The notes: a model not told the origin generated them from the letters alone. A DNA stretch of 16,060 bases from Chloroflexota bacterium (GCA_003694775.1 RFJV01000755.1:1-16060); one strand, 5' to 3'; positions 7,901 through 13,557 are shown, numbered from the stretch's first letter. Numbers and translations: made by a program.

Positions 7901-10699
7901 GGACGCGCCGTACAGCACCACGTGGCCGCGCGGCAGGTCGATGACCAGCGGTTGCTGTTTGGCCGCGTAGGGGTTATCCACCAGCCCGACCACCGGACGC
8001 AGGGCGTAGTTCTCCCAATCCAGCCGGGACACCCAGCCGTTTTCCCCGTTGAGCCACTTGTTCACCGCCGGGTTGAGGGTCAGGGTGTCGTCCGGGTGCT
8101 GGCCCAGCATGATGCGGTCCACTTCCACCAGGTACTCGGCAGAGGTGACCGCCGGGATGTTGGGGTCGGGGGAAACCAGCACCTCAGACAGCGACAGCCG
8201 GGTGGGGAGGAACTCCGGCCAGGGAGCACGCTGTTTTTCTACTCCGTGCTCGCGGGCCAGCCGGTCCAGCATGGTAATGACTGCCTTGTACAGCTCCGGC
8301 GGCTCTTGGTCCTGCGACTCATCGTAGCCGGTCCGGTCGGGCCAGATGACCGGTGCGGTGGGGCCGCGGGAGGGGTCTTTTACCTTTTCGCCAGTGTAGG
8401 CCACCTGGATTAGCTCAATTTCCTCATTGCCGACCTGCAGGTAGCCGCGTCCGGGGATGTCGGAGGGGAGGAAGGCGGCCTCGGAACGGCGGAGCATTTC
8501 CCGGCTTTCGGCGGGGGTTTCTACTCGCAGACTGATGCGGAACTTGATGTTGGAGCGCATCTGGTCGGTAACGCCGCTGGGACGCTGGGCGGCCAGAATC
8601 AGCGACACGCCCTGCGCCCGGCCCACGCGGGTGATGCTTTCCAGCTGGGCCTTGAACTCGGAACGGTCAGCAATCATCTCGGCAAACTCGTCGATGATGA
8701 TAAACAGGAAGGGGTACGGGTGGTAGGTCAGGTGGAGGCCCTTCTGCCGATACTCGACAATATTCTTGGTGCCGGTTTCGGCGTTCAGGGCCTGGCGTCT
8801 CTGCATCTCGGACTGGATGGCGGTAAACATCCGGGTGACGCCGTCGGCTTCCAGGTTGGTGATGATGTCTACGCAGTGGGGCAGGGCTTCAAACTCTTTG
8901 AACGCGCCGCCGCCCTTGTAGTCGACCAGGACAAAATTGAGCACGGTGGGGTCGTAGGTAATGGCCATAGCCGTGATGAGGGTTATCAGCAGTTCCGACT
9001 TGCCGGAGCCGGTGCTTCCGGCGACCATCCCGTGCACGCCATCCCGCTTGGCCGAAAAGACCAGCGTGCGGGGCTTGTTGCCGGCCATCATGCCCAGCTT
9101 ACAGCGAAGCCAGTTGGCAAAATCCGGCTGAACGCTGTACTGCCAGTTGTTCCAGGCATCGGCCTCAATGTCGGACAGGCTGGAGTAGCCCATAAAGTCC
9201 ATAAAAGAGACGGCGCGGCTCAGGTTGGCCCCAAAACTTTCGCGGATGCGGAGCTGGGCCAGCTGGCGGGCCAGCACGCTCATCTCCTCGCGGCGTGATA
9301 CGTAATCGGCCTGGCCCACGTAGCGGAACGTGTTGACCCCTACCTCGGCGTAGCGGAAATGCAGGCGCTGGATGGTTTCCATGCGGCTGTTGGTGGCCGG
9401 TGTGGTGCGCTCTACCTCTATCACCGCGGTACAGCCGCCGGGCACTTTGGCCCGCTCCGGCACCAGGAATATCACTGCCGCGCCCAACTGCGCCCCTTCT
9501 TCCAGCAGGATAGACATGGCCGCGTCCGATTCCAGCCGGTTGAGCGGAGAATTTTCATCATAGGTAGCGTCCATCAGGTCGACCACCACCAGCAGGAAGG
9601 GGAGGGTGGGGTCGGCGCCGCTCTGGTTTTCGTCGCGCTCCTGGAGACGGATTCTGCGCTGGGCCAGCACCTTGCGGATGCCTTCCAGGTAGCGGCCCAA
9701 TACGCCTTCTTCGTCCTCGCCAAAAACCTTTTCCGACGAGTCTTCCTGGATGTCTTCCACAAAGCAGAGGTATTCGTTTTGGTCGTCCTTCTGGCAGTGG
9801 GGCATATCAGCGGCCCACTGCCACTCCTGCCGGCGGCTGGCAAGGACAAACAGACGGGCGTCGGAGGGGGCGTGAAAAACCAGGTAGTGAGCCAGCATGG
9901 CCCGGATGCCGGGATACACCGATTCCGGGTCGCCAGCAATACCGAGGGCGTGAGTCACGGGGGTGCGGGATTCCTGGGCCTCTTTTTCTTCTTTCTCTTC
10001 CTGCTCCGCCTCTTCTTCGGCCTGCTTCTTTTTGTCGACATGCGGGGTGCGCAGAGAAAGAATGACCGGAATATCGTTAACAAAGAGGGAGTCCTGCTGG
10101 AGCTTGAGCGCCTTGCGCACCTGGGGGTCGTCATAATTCTGGGCTTCGCGCAGGACGTAGGTCACCGTAGAGGGGAGCGTACCGATACCGAGACGGATAA
10201 CGCCGAAATCATCGTCGGAGGTGCGGCGCTCCCAGAGACGGGCTTCGGCGCGGAGGGTGCGTTCCGGGCGCTCCACCTCGGCGCGGGCACTGTGCACCAG
10301 CCGGAAAACGGTCTGCCGGTCGGGGTAGTTGTAGCGGTAGAAGCGCCTCTGCATGTCGTGGTACATATTCATTTCGCGGATCAAGTCGACCAGCCGGTCA
10401 TCGTAGGCCTGCTCCAGGGCGGCCCGCTGGAGCATTTCCTTGCGGAAACTGTAGATGGAATACCCCACGGAGGCCAGCACCGAAAGGGCCATCGGCAGGA
10501 CAAAGAGCGGATTGCGTCCCACGCCCCCCAGGGTACCAATCAGGATGTAGCCGATGATGGTCAGCAAGGGCAGGGAGACCTGCACCAGACGCTCGTTGCC
10601 CGCCTCGTCCTTATCGGGCGGCGGGGGAATGTCGATTTCATCAAACGGCAGTTCTGGCTGGATGCGCGGTGGGCGGTCAATGTAAATAATTTGCTTCAT
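1922..10699 (-). CDS. eccC: Giant EccC/EssC-type FtsK/SpoIIIE ATPase with seven P-loop domains
   Basis: A 2925-residue membrane ATPase of a type VII secretion system; typical EccC is about 1300-1500. The ATG at 10699 follows an AGAAGG site. Two membrane helices lie at about 41-60 and 64-85. The EccC signature LWERRTSDDDFGVIRLGIG is at 155-173, a Glu/Lys-rich insert at about 223-243, and a degenerate D0-like domain without a P-loop at about 247-470. P-loop lysines: K567 (GSTGSGKS), K937 (GASGWGKT), K1270 (GGTGSGKS), K1610 (GASGWGKT), K1942 (GGTGSGKS), K2284 (GDSGWGKT), K2583 (GPPLSGKT). Walker B is Asp-Glu in domains 1, 3, 5 (D670-E671, D1373-E1374, D2045-E2046) but Asp-Asn in 2, 4, 6, 7 (D1039, D1712, D2386, D2667). 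Six domains end in PGRGY; the seventh has VGRGF. After it comes a helical tail of about 150 residues without a recognised domain. In known EccC only the first ATPase is active and the last binds substrate signals; extending that to this protein is inference. It lacks the N-terminal FHA domains of EssC. Confidence 0.93.
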   Translation of the reverse strand: MKQIIYIDRPPRIQPELPFDEIDIPPPPDKDEAGNERLVQVSLPLLTIIGYILIGTLGGVGRNPLFVLPMALSVLASVGYSIYSFRKEMLQRAALEQAYDDRLVDLIREMNMYHDMQRRFYRYNYPDRQTVFRLVHSARAEVERPERTLRAEARLWERRTSDDDFGVIRLGIGTLPSTVTYVLREAQNYDDPQVRKALKLQQDSLFVNDIPVILSLRTPHVDKKKQAEEEAEQEEKEEKEAQESRTPVTHALGIAGDPESVYPGIRAMLAHYLVFHAPSDARLFVLASRRQEWQWAADMPHCQKDDQNEYLCFVEDIQEDSSEKVFGEDEEGVLGRYLEGIRKVLAQRRIRLQERDENQSGADPTLPFLLVVVDLMDATYDENSPLNRLESDAAMSILLEEGAQLGAAVIFLVPERAKVPGGCTAVIEVERTTPATNSRMETIQRLHFRYAEVGVNTFRYVGQADYVSRREEMSVLARQLAQLRIRESFGANLSRAVSFMDFMGYSSLSDIEADAWNNWQYSVQPDFANWLRCKLGMMAGNKPRTLVFSAKRDGVHGMVAGSTGSGKSELLITLITAMAITYDPTVLNFVLVDYKGGGAFKEFEALPHCVDIITNLEADGVTRMFTAIQSEMQRRQALNAETGTKNIVEYRQKGLHLTYHPYPFLFIIIDEFAEMIADRSEFKAQLESITRVGRAQGVSLILAAQRPSGVTDQMRSNIKFRISLRVETPAESREMLRRSEAAFLPSDIPGRGYLQVGNEEIELIQVAYTGEKVKDPSRGPTAPVIWPDRTGYDESQDQEPPELYKAVITMLDRLAREHGVEKQRAPWPEFLPTRLSLSEVLVSPDPNIPAVTSAEYLVEVDRIMLGQHPDDTLTLNPAVNKWLNGENGWVSRLDWENYALRPVVGLVDNPYAAKQQPLVIDLPRGHVVLYGASGWGKTTFIRSLVVSLAASHSPNDLHIYLLDLGGRNLGVLENLPHVGSVIIPDAEGYEERVEQLLRELDDMVEQRKTILSNAAAPDLYQYNAAHPDESLPAVVVAIDNFIEFRETFGADADPDVETPFTRFVGLARQAKPYGIHFVITANELNVLSSQLQSLFTERLTLKLAEPTEYRAIVGGHVSDIGDIPGRGYVKVGYLPLACQIAQPIDLRRQGVGEEANETRELEQFARNMQEYIAATGYTYRHPRRVDALPRAILFKQILARQFNLELNETFLAQLKAQAAQNWRDSLEPEKADWLKATLGVISGNRLREMHFEAKRDGVHGLIAGGTGSGKSELLMTLIVSLALNYDPSVLNFVLVDYKGGGAFLPFEDLPHCVDIITNLNKSAVRRFFTAINAEMQRRQALNAETGTKDIVEYRAKGLHLTHQPYPHLFIIIDEYAEMITDNPEFKDELDSITRVGRAQGVNLLLASQRPTGVSDQMRANIKFRICLRVEQVDTSREMLRRSDAAFLPSGMPGRGYLQIGNENIELIQVAYTGENYEYAEIPEGGRPPKFYDVVVDLCNQLLQNERPRTPWPPFLPTSMTLSSPLVEEYVDAGYKPLMTMSRRGQAGSLNPFVADWLSGKVAWPGVDWQKNAMRAIVGLADDPYNARQLPLVVDMTRGHVVLFGASGWGKTTFMRSLIVSLAATHSPAEFHAHILDLGGRNLEVLRALPQVGTVIMPDERGYEERVQQILRELNDIIDTRKRLFSEAGVSTLYEYNASHPDKIEPAILVVIDNFAEFIETFGEGGKKDSEDNLLEAFIFLVRQAKAYGLHFAISVNRLNELSSKLYSLFTERLTLRQANPDDYRAVVGGNIPEIDEIPGRGYVRAGRQPLEFQIALAAGAVDETGQITGEIPQIRELGRVMTELGRDAWSGPEPLRIDALPKSSSFRQVLAEVFGISPERDFLNELKAAMARKWAETGSAEHADWLQGVLGITSGNRKRFLHLSAKTDGVHGMIAGGTGSGKSEMLMTMIIGLVAFQSPDILNFVLVDYKGGGAFKPFENLPHCVDIVTNLNKAAVDRMFTSINAEIRRRQALNAETGTKDIVEYRRKGLHLTYQPYPHLFVIIDEYAEMIDDNPEYRAELESITRVGRAQGVNLILASQRPKGVSDQMRANIKLRICLRVEQTDTSREMLRAPDAAFLPNGIPGRGYIQVGNENLELIQVSYTGEPQPDDRELPVLWPDRPPAPPPASEDTPRLFDMVVRLASELVDGRMAPKPWPGFLPTQFSLQSRLHDAQKDRTFVLNPAVTDWLNDDVDALWPGIDWRRTALRPVVGLLDHPAEARQDPLVFDLSRNHLAVFGDSGWGKTSFLRTLLTGLATTHSPDELHAYILDLGGRNFRSFEDLPHVGAVIYADEEAYEERLQRLLDRLNRLVEERQQILSAADAVSLYDYNERHPDQALPAVLVLIDNFPELQENYELLVESVLLPLVRRSLSMGVTFVATANVPTNMPGKLYNLFGERITFKQSNTDRYMDIVGRGAIEFDDIPGRGYIRVGRRPLMFHMALPVGIFNPEDGRDTRAEADEIRLMAANMARCVETRPWRSRPDPIRILPELVSLQEMLDEVGPARSTRIQAVIGQDSRLKPALFDLKRLGPHFAVVGPPLSGKTTTLYSWVLSLAYRYSPEQVKLVLVDLQRKFAEYDGQHTLDELPHVLASISEVDQLEALVTNLKQEGEVLATQNPGYEVFVVIDNYDDLSEEIDRIRDLPRELAGLARRYGRDGIHFIIGGTLDSGISELRRRVQASNFGIGLRTAQAVETLRVSRTPPEVRARELPVGRGFIVKSGQATMVQVASPYVELGTSPLPEEEDEAAFVAQALDRWVEKICALYPDQQAEWAAPVPGAAAVIPQQSERLLRLMSLLRRGLQQELARLREGNGAADLVTARLLALDVASWTNEETLMELLREMWIREKQASGLPDEVIQATLSVMDDESILMDIEASLPEGKEESA
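3134..9253 (-). repeat. Three tandem copies of a two-ATPase module inside eccC
   Basis: The copies are about 9253-7145, 7144-5129 and 5128-3134. Copies 2 and 3 are anchored at the shared DALP(R/K) motif, whose Asp is residue 1186 or 1858, with the D of DPIRILP (2523) opening the seventh domain. P-loop lysine spacings are 703 and 672 residues for the odd domains and 673 and 674 for the even ones. Copy 1 carries about 30 extra residues in the linker between its two ATPases. DNA identity is high around the P-loops; for example the stretches ending near 9001 and 6892 share the word TTCCGACTTGCCGGAGCCGG. The outer edges are approximate. Confidence 0.85.
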
Positions 10700-10709
10700 C
10701 GGCCTTCTC

Positions 10710-10781
10710 GAAAGATAGTTGGGGCGTTAGTGAGTTGGGGAGTTGAGAATCTCTCAATCTCTAATCTCCAATCCCTCATCA
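10710..10781. repeat. Composite 7-mer/8-mer repeat, copy 1 (upstream of eccC)
   Basis: On the minus strand, GGAGATT-like 7-mers are followed by CAACTCNC-like 8-mers and then CTATCTTTC, just before the eccC ribosome site. It includes the perfect small hairpin TTGAGA-ATC-TCTCAA at 10743-10757. The same order of elements occurs at 12335-12412 and 13090-13176. Confidence 0.7.
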
Positions 10782-10795
10782 CCCAAAATTTTAAG

Positions 10796-10824
10796 TTGAC
10801 ACACAGCCCAATTAAGGGTAGGGT
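10796..10824 (+). promoter_or_regulatory. Candidate sigma-70-type promoter for the pseudokinase gene
   Basis: A perfect -35 TTGACA (10796-10801) is followed after 17 bases by TAGGGT (10819-10824), which fits the TAnnnT core of a -10 box. Transcription would start near 10831, giving a leader of about 40 bases before the ATG at 10870. The -10 is weak, so confidence is moderate. Confidence 0.45.
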
Positions 10825-10869
10825 AATAGGTAGTGCTGTTCCGGTCTGCTCAAAATAAAGGGGGGTCTT

Positions 10870-11964
10870 ATGAAACAAGTATGCCTGCTGTGCAACCGTA
10901 CATCGCCGGACAACAACCTGTACTGCCAGGAAACCTACTGCCCGGCGGAAATGTCGCCGACCATTCTGGATTACGGCGAATGGATTGGCGATATCGAAAT
11001 TGTCAAGCCGGTCGCGGTTCTGCGGTCTGCCGTGCTGTACGAAGCCATCCACCAACAGGAGAAAGTTTTTCTCAAGGTGGCCCATCCGGGCACGGAGCAC
11101 AAGGAACGGCTCAAAAGAGAGGCCGAGTTTCTGCGCGACCTTCAGCTTGGCGGCAAGCAGAGCCAGTACCTACCAACCCTGCTTCCCCCTTATGCGTACA
11201 CCAACCTCAAAACGGACGCCTACGGCAAAACAATGCTCCAGGGGCATCTGCTCTACTTTTACCTGTTTGAACATTTCGACGGCCTGCCCCTGCGCGACGT
11301 TTTGACAGAACATCCCCAGCTGTGGATTAACCACGTCTGCTGGATTGTCATCGGGCTGGCGCATGCGATGGCTTTTCTGCACAGCCGCGGTATGCACCAT
11401 CTGGCCCTGTGCCCCGAAGGGGTGCTGGTGCGCTTTGACGAAGACCCCAATGTACCCCGTGTGCTTCTGTACGACCTGGGCATTGCCACCGATGCGACAG
11501 GTCTGCACCAACACTGGTATCCCGGTTTCATTCTGCCGGCCTATACTGCGCCGGAACTGCTCGGTGAGGGCAAAATCCGGCCCGACTACACGACCGATGT
11601 CTACGGCCTGGGGCTGATTCTGTACGAACTGCTGGTCGGCGAGCCGGTGTACCCCTTCAAGCTCAAGAGCGATGCCGAAGTGTACAGCGACATCCAGCGC
11701 AACCGGCGCACCAAAATGACCCGTCTGGAGGATGTGAAGACCGTAGCCAATATTGCCCTCCAGGCCGTTGACCCCCGTCCGGAACGGCGGCAAAAAGACG
11801 TGACCGTGCTGGCAAAACAGCTGTTGGCCTACTTTGGCGAACTGCCGGCAGAAAAGAAGAGCCGTTGGCCCCAGCCCCGAACGATGATGGTCGCCACGGC
11901 GGCTCTGCTGGCGATTGCCTTTGTTCTGGCGGTAGCCATATCGCTGGGTAATTTTGCCGGTTAG
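10870..11964 (+). CDS. Zinc-ribbon pseudokinase with C-terminal membrane helix (EssB/YukC-like)
   Basis: 364 residues; the ATG follows an AAGGGGG ribosome site. The N-terminus has C5-x2-C8 and C19-x4-C24, a probable small zinc-binding knuckle. A Hanks-type kinase fold follows: K69 in VFLK (the ATP-contacting lysine), E84 or E86 as the helix-C glutamate, D202-L-G as the DFG equivalent, A227-P-E, and D243 in TTDVYGLG. The catalytic loop is broken: where active kinases have HRDLKPEN, this protein has H177-L-A-L-C-P-E-G184, so the catalytic Asp, Lys and Asn are Ala, Cys and Gly. It should therefore not phosphorylate, though it may bind nucleotide. One membrane helix at about 338-360 ends the protein, leaving only about 4 residues outside. 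EssB/YukC of Firmicute type VII systems is likewise a cytoplasmic pseudokinase followed by a membrane helix, but has a larger outer domain. Role as membrane scaffold is inferred. Divergent from eccC, convergent with the WXG100 cassette. Confidence 0.85.
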   Translation: MKQVCLLCNRTSPDNNLYCQETYCPAEMSPTILDYGEWIGDIEIVKPVAVLRSAVLYEAIHQQEKVFLKVAHPGTEHKERLKREAEFLRDLQLGGKQSQYLPTLLPPYAYTNLKTDAYGKTMLQGHLLYFYLFEHFDGLPLRDVLTEHPQLWINHVCWIVIGLAHAMAFLHSRGMHHLALCPEGVLVRFDEDPNVPRVLLYDLGIATDATGLHQHWYPGFILPAYTAPELLGEGKIRPDYTTDVYGLGLILYELLVGEPVYPFKLKSDAEVYSDIQRNRRTKMTRLEDVKTVANIALQAVDPRPERRQKDVTVLAKQLLAYFGELPAEKKSRWPQPRTMMVATAALLAIAFVLAVAISLGNFAG

Positions 11965-11967
11965 CGG

Positions 11968-12001
11968 GTCATCAGGGCAACCGGCGAGTCGCCCTGATGA
12001 C
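11968..12001. terminator. Bidirectional terminator-like hairpin between convergent genes
   Basis: GTCATCAGGGC (11968-11978) and GCCCTGATGAC (11991-12001) form a perfect 11-bp stem with a 12-base loop. It begins 4 bases after the pseudokinase stop and ends 25 bases from the end of the convergent WXG100-type gene. There is no clear T run, so termination is inferred from position and stem strength. Confidence 0.65.
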
Positions 12002-12026
12002 GTTCGTTACTTCTAGCCGGGCCATA

Positions 12027-12323
12027 TCAATAGAACCGGGTTGCGCCCAGCGCATCGCCCCGTTCGTAAGCGTCTACGGATTTGTTCAGGTCGTCCATCA
12101 GCTCGCGGCACTTCTCTGCCATCTGCTCGATGTACGGTTTAATCATCTCGATAAAGCCGATAAGGGCATAACCCCCTACCAGGCCGATAAAGGCTGTGGT
12201 TTTGAGGATAGTCAGCAGACCTTCCAGGACTTTGTTGACCGCGTCTAACGTTTCCCCAATGTTGCCAAACTGTTTTGCCATATTCCGAACGGCTGGAATG
12301 TCCATATATACTTCATCAGCCAT
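12027..12323 (-). CDS. Small WXG100-fold protein with C-terminal YxxxD export motif
   Basis: 98 residues from the ATG at 12323, which has GGGAGG about 6 bases upstream. A longer start at 12398 would add 25 residues coded by the intergenic repeat and is rejected. The helix-turn-helix pattern fits the WXG100 fold, but there is no WxG: the turn is hydrophobic and Gly-rich (FIGLVGGYALIGF, about 45-57), enough that membrane contact is possible. Near the C-terminus Y86-E-R-G-D90 matches the YxxxD general secretion signal of type VII substrates, the only clear match among the small proteins here. It is last in the four-gene cassette, after an 89-base spacer with a composite repeat. Probably the signal-bearing partner of a secreted heterodimer; the partner is not known. 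An exact family name cannot be given. Confidence 0.78.
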   Translation of the reverse strand: MADEVYMDIPAVRNMAKQFGNIGETLDAVNKVLEGLLTILKTTAFIGLVGGYALIGFIEMIKPYIEQMAEKCRELMDDLNKSVDAYERGDALGATRFY

Positions 12324-12334
12324 GAGAACCTCCC

Positions 12335-12412
12335 GAAAATAGTTTAATGAGTTGGGGAGTTTGTTAGTTGGAGAGTTCGTGAACGGCGCAATCTCCAATC
12401 TCCAATCTCCAA
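12335..12412. repeat. Composite 7-mer/8-mer repeat, copy 2
   Basis: On the minus strand there are three GGAGATT 7-mers, a short spacer, then 8-mers of the CAACTCNC type, then ACTATTTTC (12343-12335) directly before the ribosome site of the 12027-12323 gene. The 7-mer and 8-mer arms are partly complementary (TTGGAGA against TCTCCAA), so the transcript could fold here. Confidence 0.75.
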
Positions 12413-12760
12413 TTAACCCGAATAAATAGAACCAAACAGGTCTGCCAGACCGTTAATTTTGGCCTGCACCTGTTCGTCGGCCCGGTCAATCACATCTACG
12501 GCGTGCTGGATGTTCTTTTGCATAATCTGAATATGCTCCGCCACGCGCCCCACACCGGGTATCATCAGGCTCGATACCTCTTCCACAAAGGCATTGGCCC
12601 CTTCACCAACCCAGATGCCGCCCACCACGGCCTGAACCATCGCTCGCATGGGGGCCAGGGCCATTTCCTGGACAATGTTGAGCTGGCTGGTCAACTGCGA
12701 CAGCACCCCCTCTACAACCCGGCGGGCCAAGCGAATTAATGCTCTTGTTATTGCAGACAT
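12413..12760 (-). CDS. WXG100-family protein, 115 residues
   Basis: The start ATG at 12760 has AAGGAG 8 bases upstream. The WxG turn is W50-V-G52, within GGIWVGEGANAFVEEV, flanked by two long helices. The N-terminus is basic and amphipathic (RALIRLARRVVEGVL) and longer than in a typical 100-residue WXG100 protein, where the tryptophan lies near residue 43. No YxxxD motif is present; the protein ends LFGSIYSG. It starts only 22 bases after the preceding cassette gene, so the two are surely co-transcribed and may be partners. Expected to be exported as a dimer or to chaperone a substrate; inferred from family. Confidence 0.85.
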   Translation of the reverse strand: MSAITRALIRLARRVVEGVLSQLTSQLNIVQEMALAPMRAMVQAVVGGIWVGEGANAFVEEVSSLMIPGVGRVAEHIQIMQKNIQHAVDVIDRADEQVQAKINGLADLFGSIYSG

Positions 12761-12782
12761 AATCCACGCTCCTTAATCGTCA

Positions 12783-13076
12783 TTAAAACTTGCCGGCAGA
12801 AGTCTTGTCGGCCTCCTGCATATACCGGATGGCCTGCTGAACGTCGCCGGCAAGCTCCTGGAACTTGTCGTTCAGGCGGCTGATAGCCGGCGATAGCTGA
12901 CTGCGGATGGCATTGGTAAACGCCTCGCCGCCCCGTCCCAACAGGGCCCCCTCTTCCAGCGTGTTGGCAATACTCTGCATTTCCTGCAAGGTGTTGTCTA
13001 ACTGCTCAACGCCCCGCTGGAACGTTTGTATCATTTCTTCCGCGGTTGCGTATACAAGTTTAATTTCTTCGGTCAT
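12783..13076 (-). CDS. WXG100-family protein with LxG in place of WxG, 97 residues
   Basis: The preferred start is the ATG at 13076, 5 bases after GGAGG (13086-13082). A GTG at 13088 lies on that ribosome site and the ATG at 13079 is only 2 bases from it, so both are less likely. The fold follows WXG100 spacing: two helices of about 40 residues around L45-L-G-R-G-G-E-A-F. This aligns exactly with W-I-G-R-G-S-D-A-F of the first cassette protein, so the tryptophan is replaced by leucine. The C-terminus is YMQEADKTSAGKF; Tyr and Asp are one residue too far apart for YxxxD. Some natural WXG100 partners lack the tryptophan, so the gene is probably functional. It follows a composite repeat spacer and precedes the 115-residue protein by 22 bases. 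Confidence 0.83.
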   Translation of the reverse strand: MTEEIKLVYATAEEMIQTFQRGVEQLDNTLQEMQSIANTLEEGALLGRGGEAFTNAIRSQLSPAISRLNDKFQELAGDVQQAIRYMQEADKTSAGKF

Positions 13077-13089
13077 CATTACCTCCACT

Positions 13090-13176
13090 GAAGATAGCTG
13101 GCTAGTTTGTGAGTTGGTGAGTTAAAGAGTTTGCGAGTTAGAGAGCTACGCAATCTCCAATCTCTAATCTCCAACC
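13090..13176. repeat. Composite 7-mer/8-mer repeat, copy 3
   Basis: The plus strand shows an 8-base period (GAGTTGGT, GAGTTAAA, GAGTTTGC, GAGTTAGA) followed by a 7-base period (CAATCTC, CAATCTC, TAATCTC). The edge nearest the downstream gene carries GAAGATAGCT, as in the other two copies. It fills the 102-base gap between the first two cassette genes. Confidence 0.78.
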
Positions 13177-13178
13177 CC

Positions 13179-13484
13179 CTACGTACTGCTGGAGCGGAAG
13201 GGTGAACTGGCTTCCTCTTCCGCCTGCTGCATAATCTGGACGATATCTTTGGTGACGCGGCTGGCTTCTTCCAGGGCCTGCTGAAGGCGCTGGGTTGCCG
13301 GCAGGACCTCGCCCTCCATTTCATCGAAGAACGCGTCCGAACCACGGCCAATCCAGTCGTTCCTGAGCCGGCTCATGCTGGAGCGTACCTGCTGGAGCAT
13401 CTGCTGGACCTCCTGCGCCTGGTTCGCAAACCGGCTGGCGACCTGTTCAAGCTGGTCATAATCCGCCCGAATTTCATCTGCCAT
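13179..13484 (-). CDS. WXG100-family protein, 101 residues, paralogue of the long protein at 1-1037
   Basis: First gene of the cassette. The ATG at 13484 has AAAGGAG about 10 bases upstream. The WxG turn is W44-I-G46 in RNDWIGRGSDAFFDEM, between two heptad-patterned helices. The protein ends at SPFRSSST, at the point where its paralogue at 1-1037 continues into the long tail. The two match at 68 of the first 98 positions, so they come from a recent duplication within the locus, and the short form may pair with or chaperone the long one. No YxxxD is visible near the C-terminus. A long leader back to the promoter at 13932-13960 is predicted. Confidence 0.9.
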   Translation of the reverse strand: MADEIRADYDQLEQVASRFANQAQEVQQMLQQVRSSMSRLRNDWIGRGSDAFFDEMEGEVLPATQRLQQALEEASRVTKDIVQIMQQAEEEASSPFRSSST

Positions 13485-13557
13485 AATGGACTCACTCCTT
13501 TCAATGCAACATCAATAACAATTAGAAACAGCGAACAGAAAAAAATTCCTCCCCTCT

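Noticed and set aside
2603..8413. Very long open frame on the plus strand (1936 codons) opposite the ATPase gene
   Set aside because: It mirrors the repeated eccC modules and arises from GC-rich codon use. The translation has no family motifs, while the minus strand shows seven P-loops.
9359..10858. Plus-strand open frame of 499 codons over the start of eccC
   Set aside because: It is antisense to the membrane helices and D0 region of eccC and runs through the divergent promoter and repeat.
10833..11270. Alternative plus-strand frame over the start of the pseudokinase
   Set aside because: Shadow of the 364-residue protein, which has the ribosome site, Cys knuckle and kinase motifs.
12324..12398. 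Upstream start giving a 123-residue form of the last cassette protein
   Set aside because: The extra 25 residues are the translated composite repeat; the ATG at 12323 has a good GGGAGG site.
1231..13176. Possible CRISPR arrays at the repeat tracts
   Set aside because: Units are 7-8 bases with no spacers of uniform length and no cas genes nearby.
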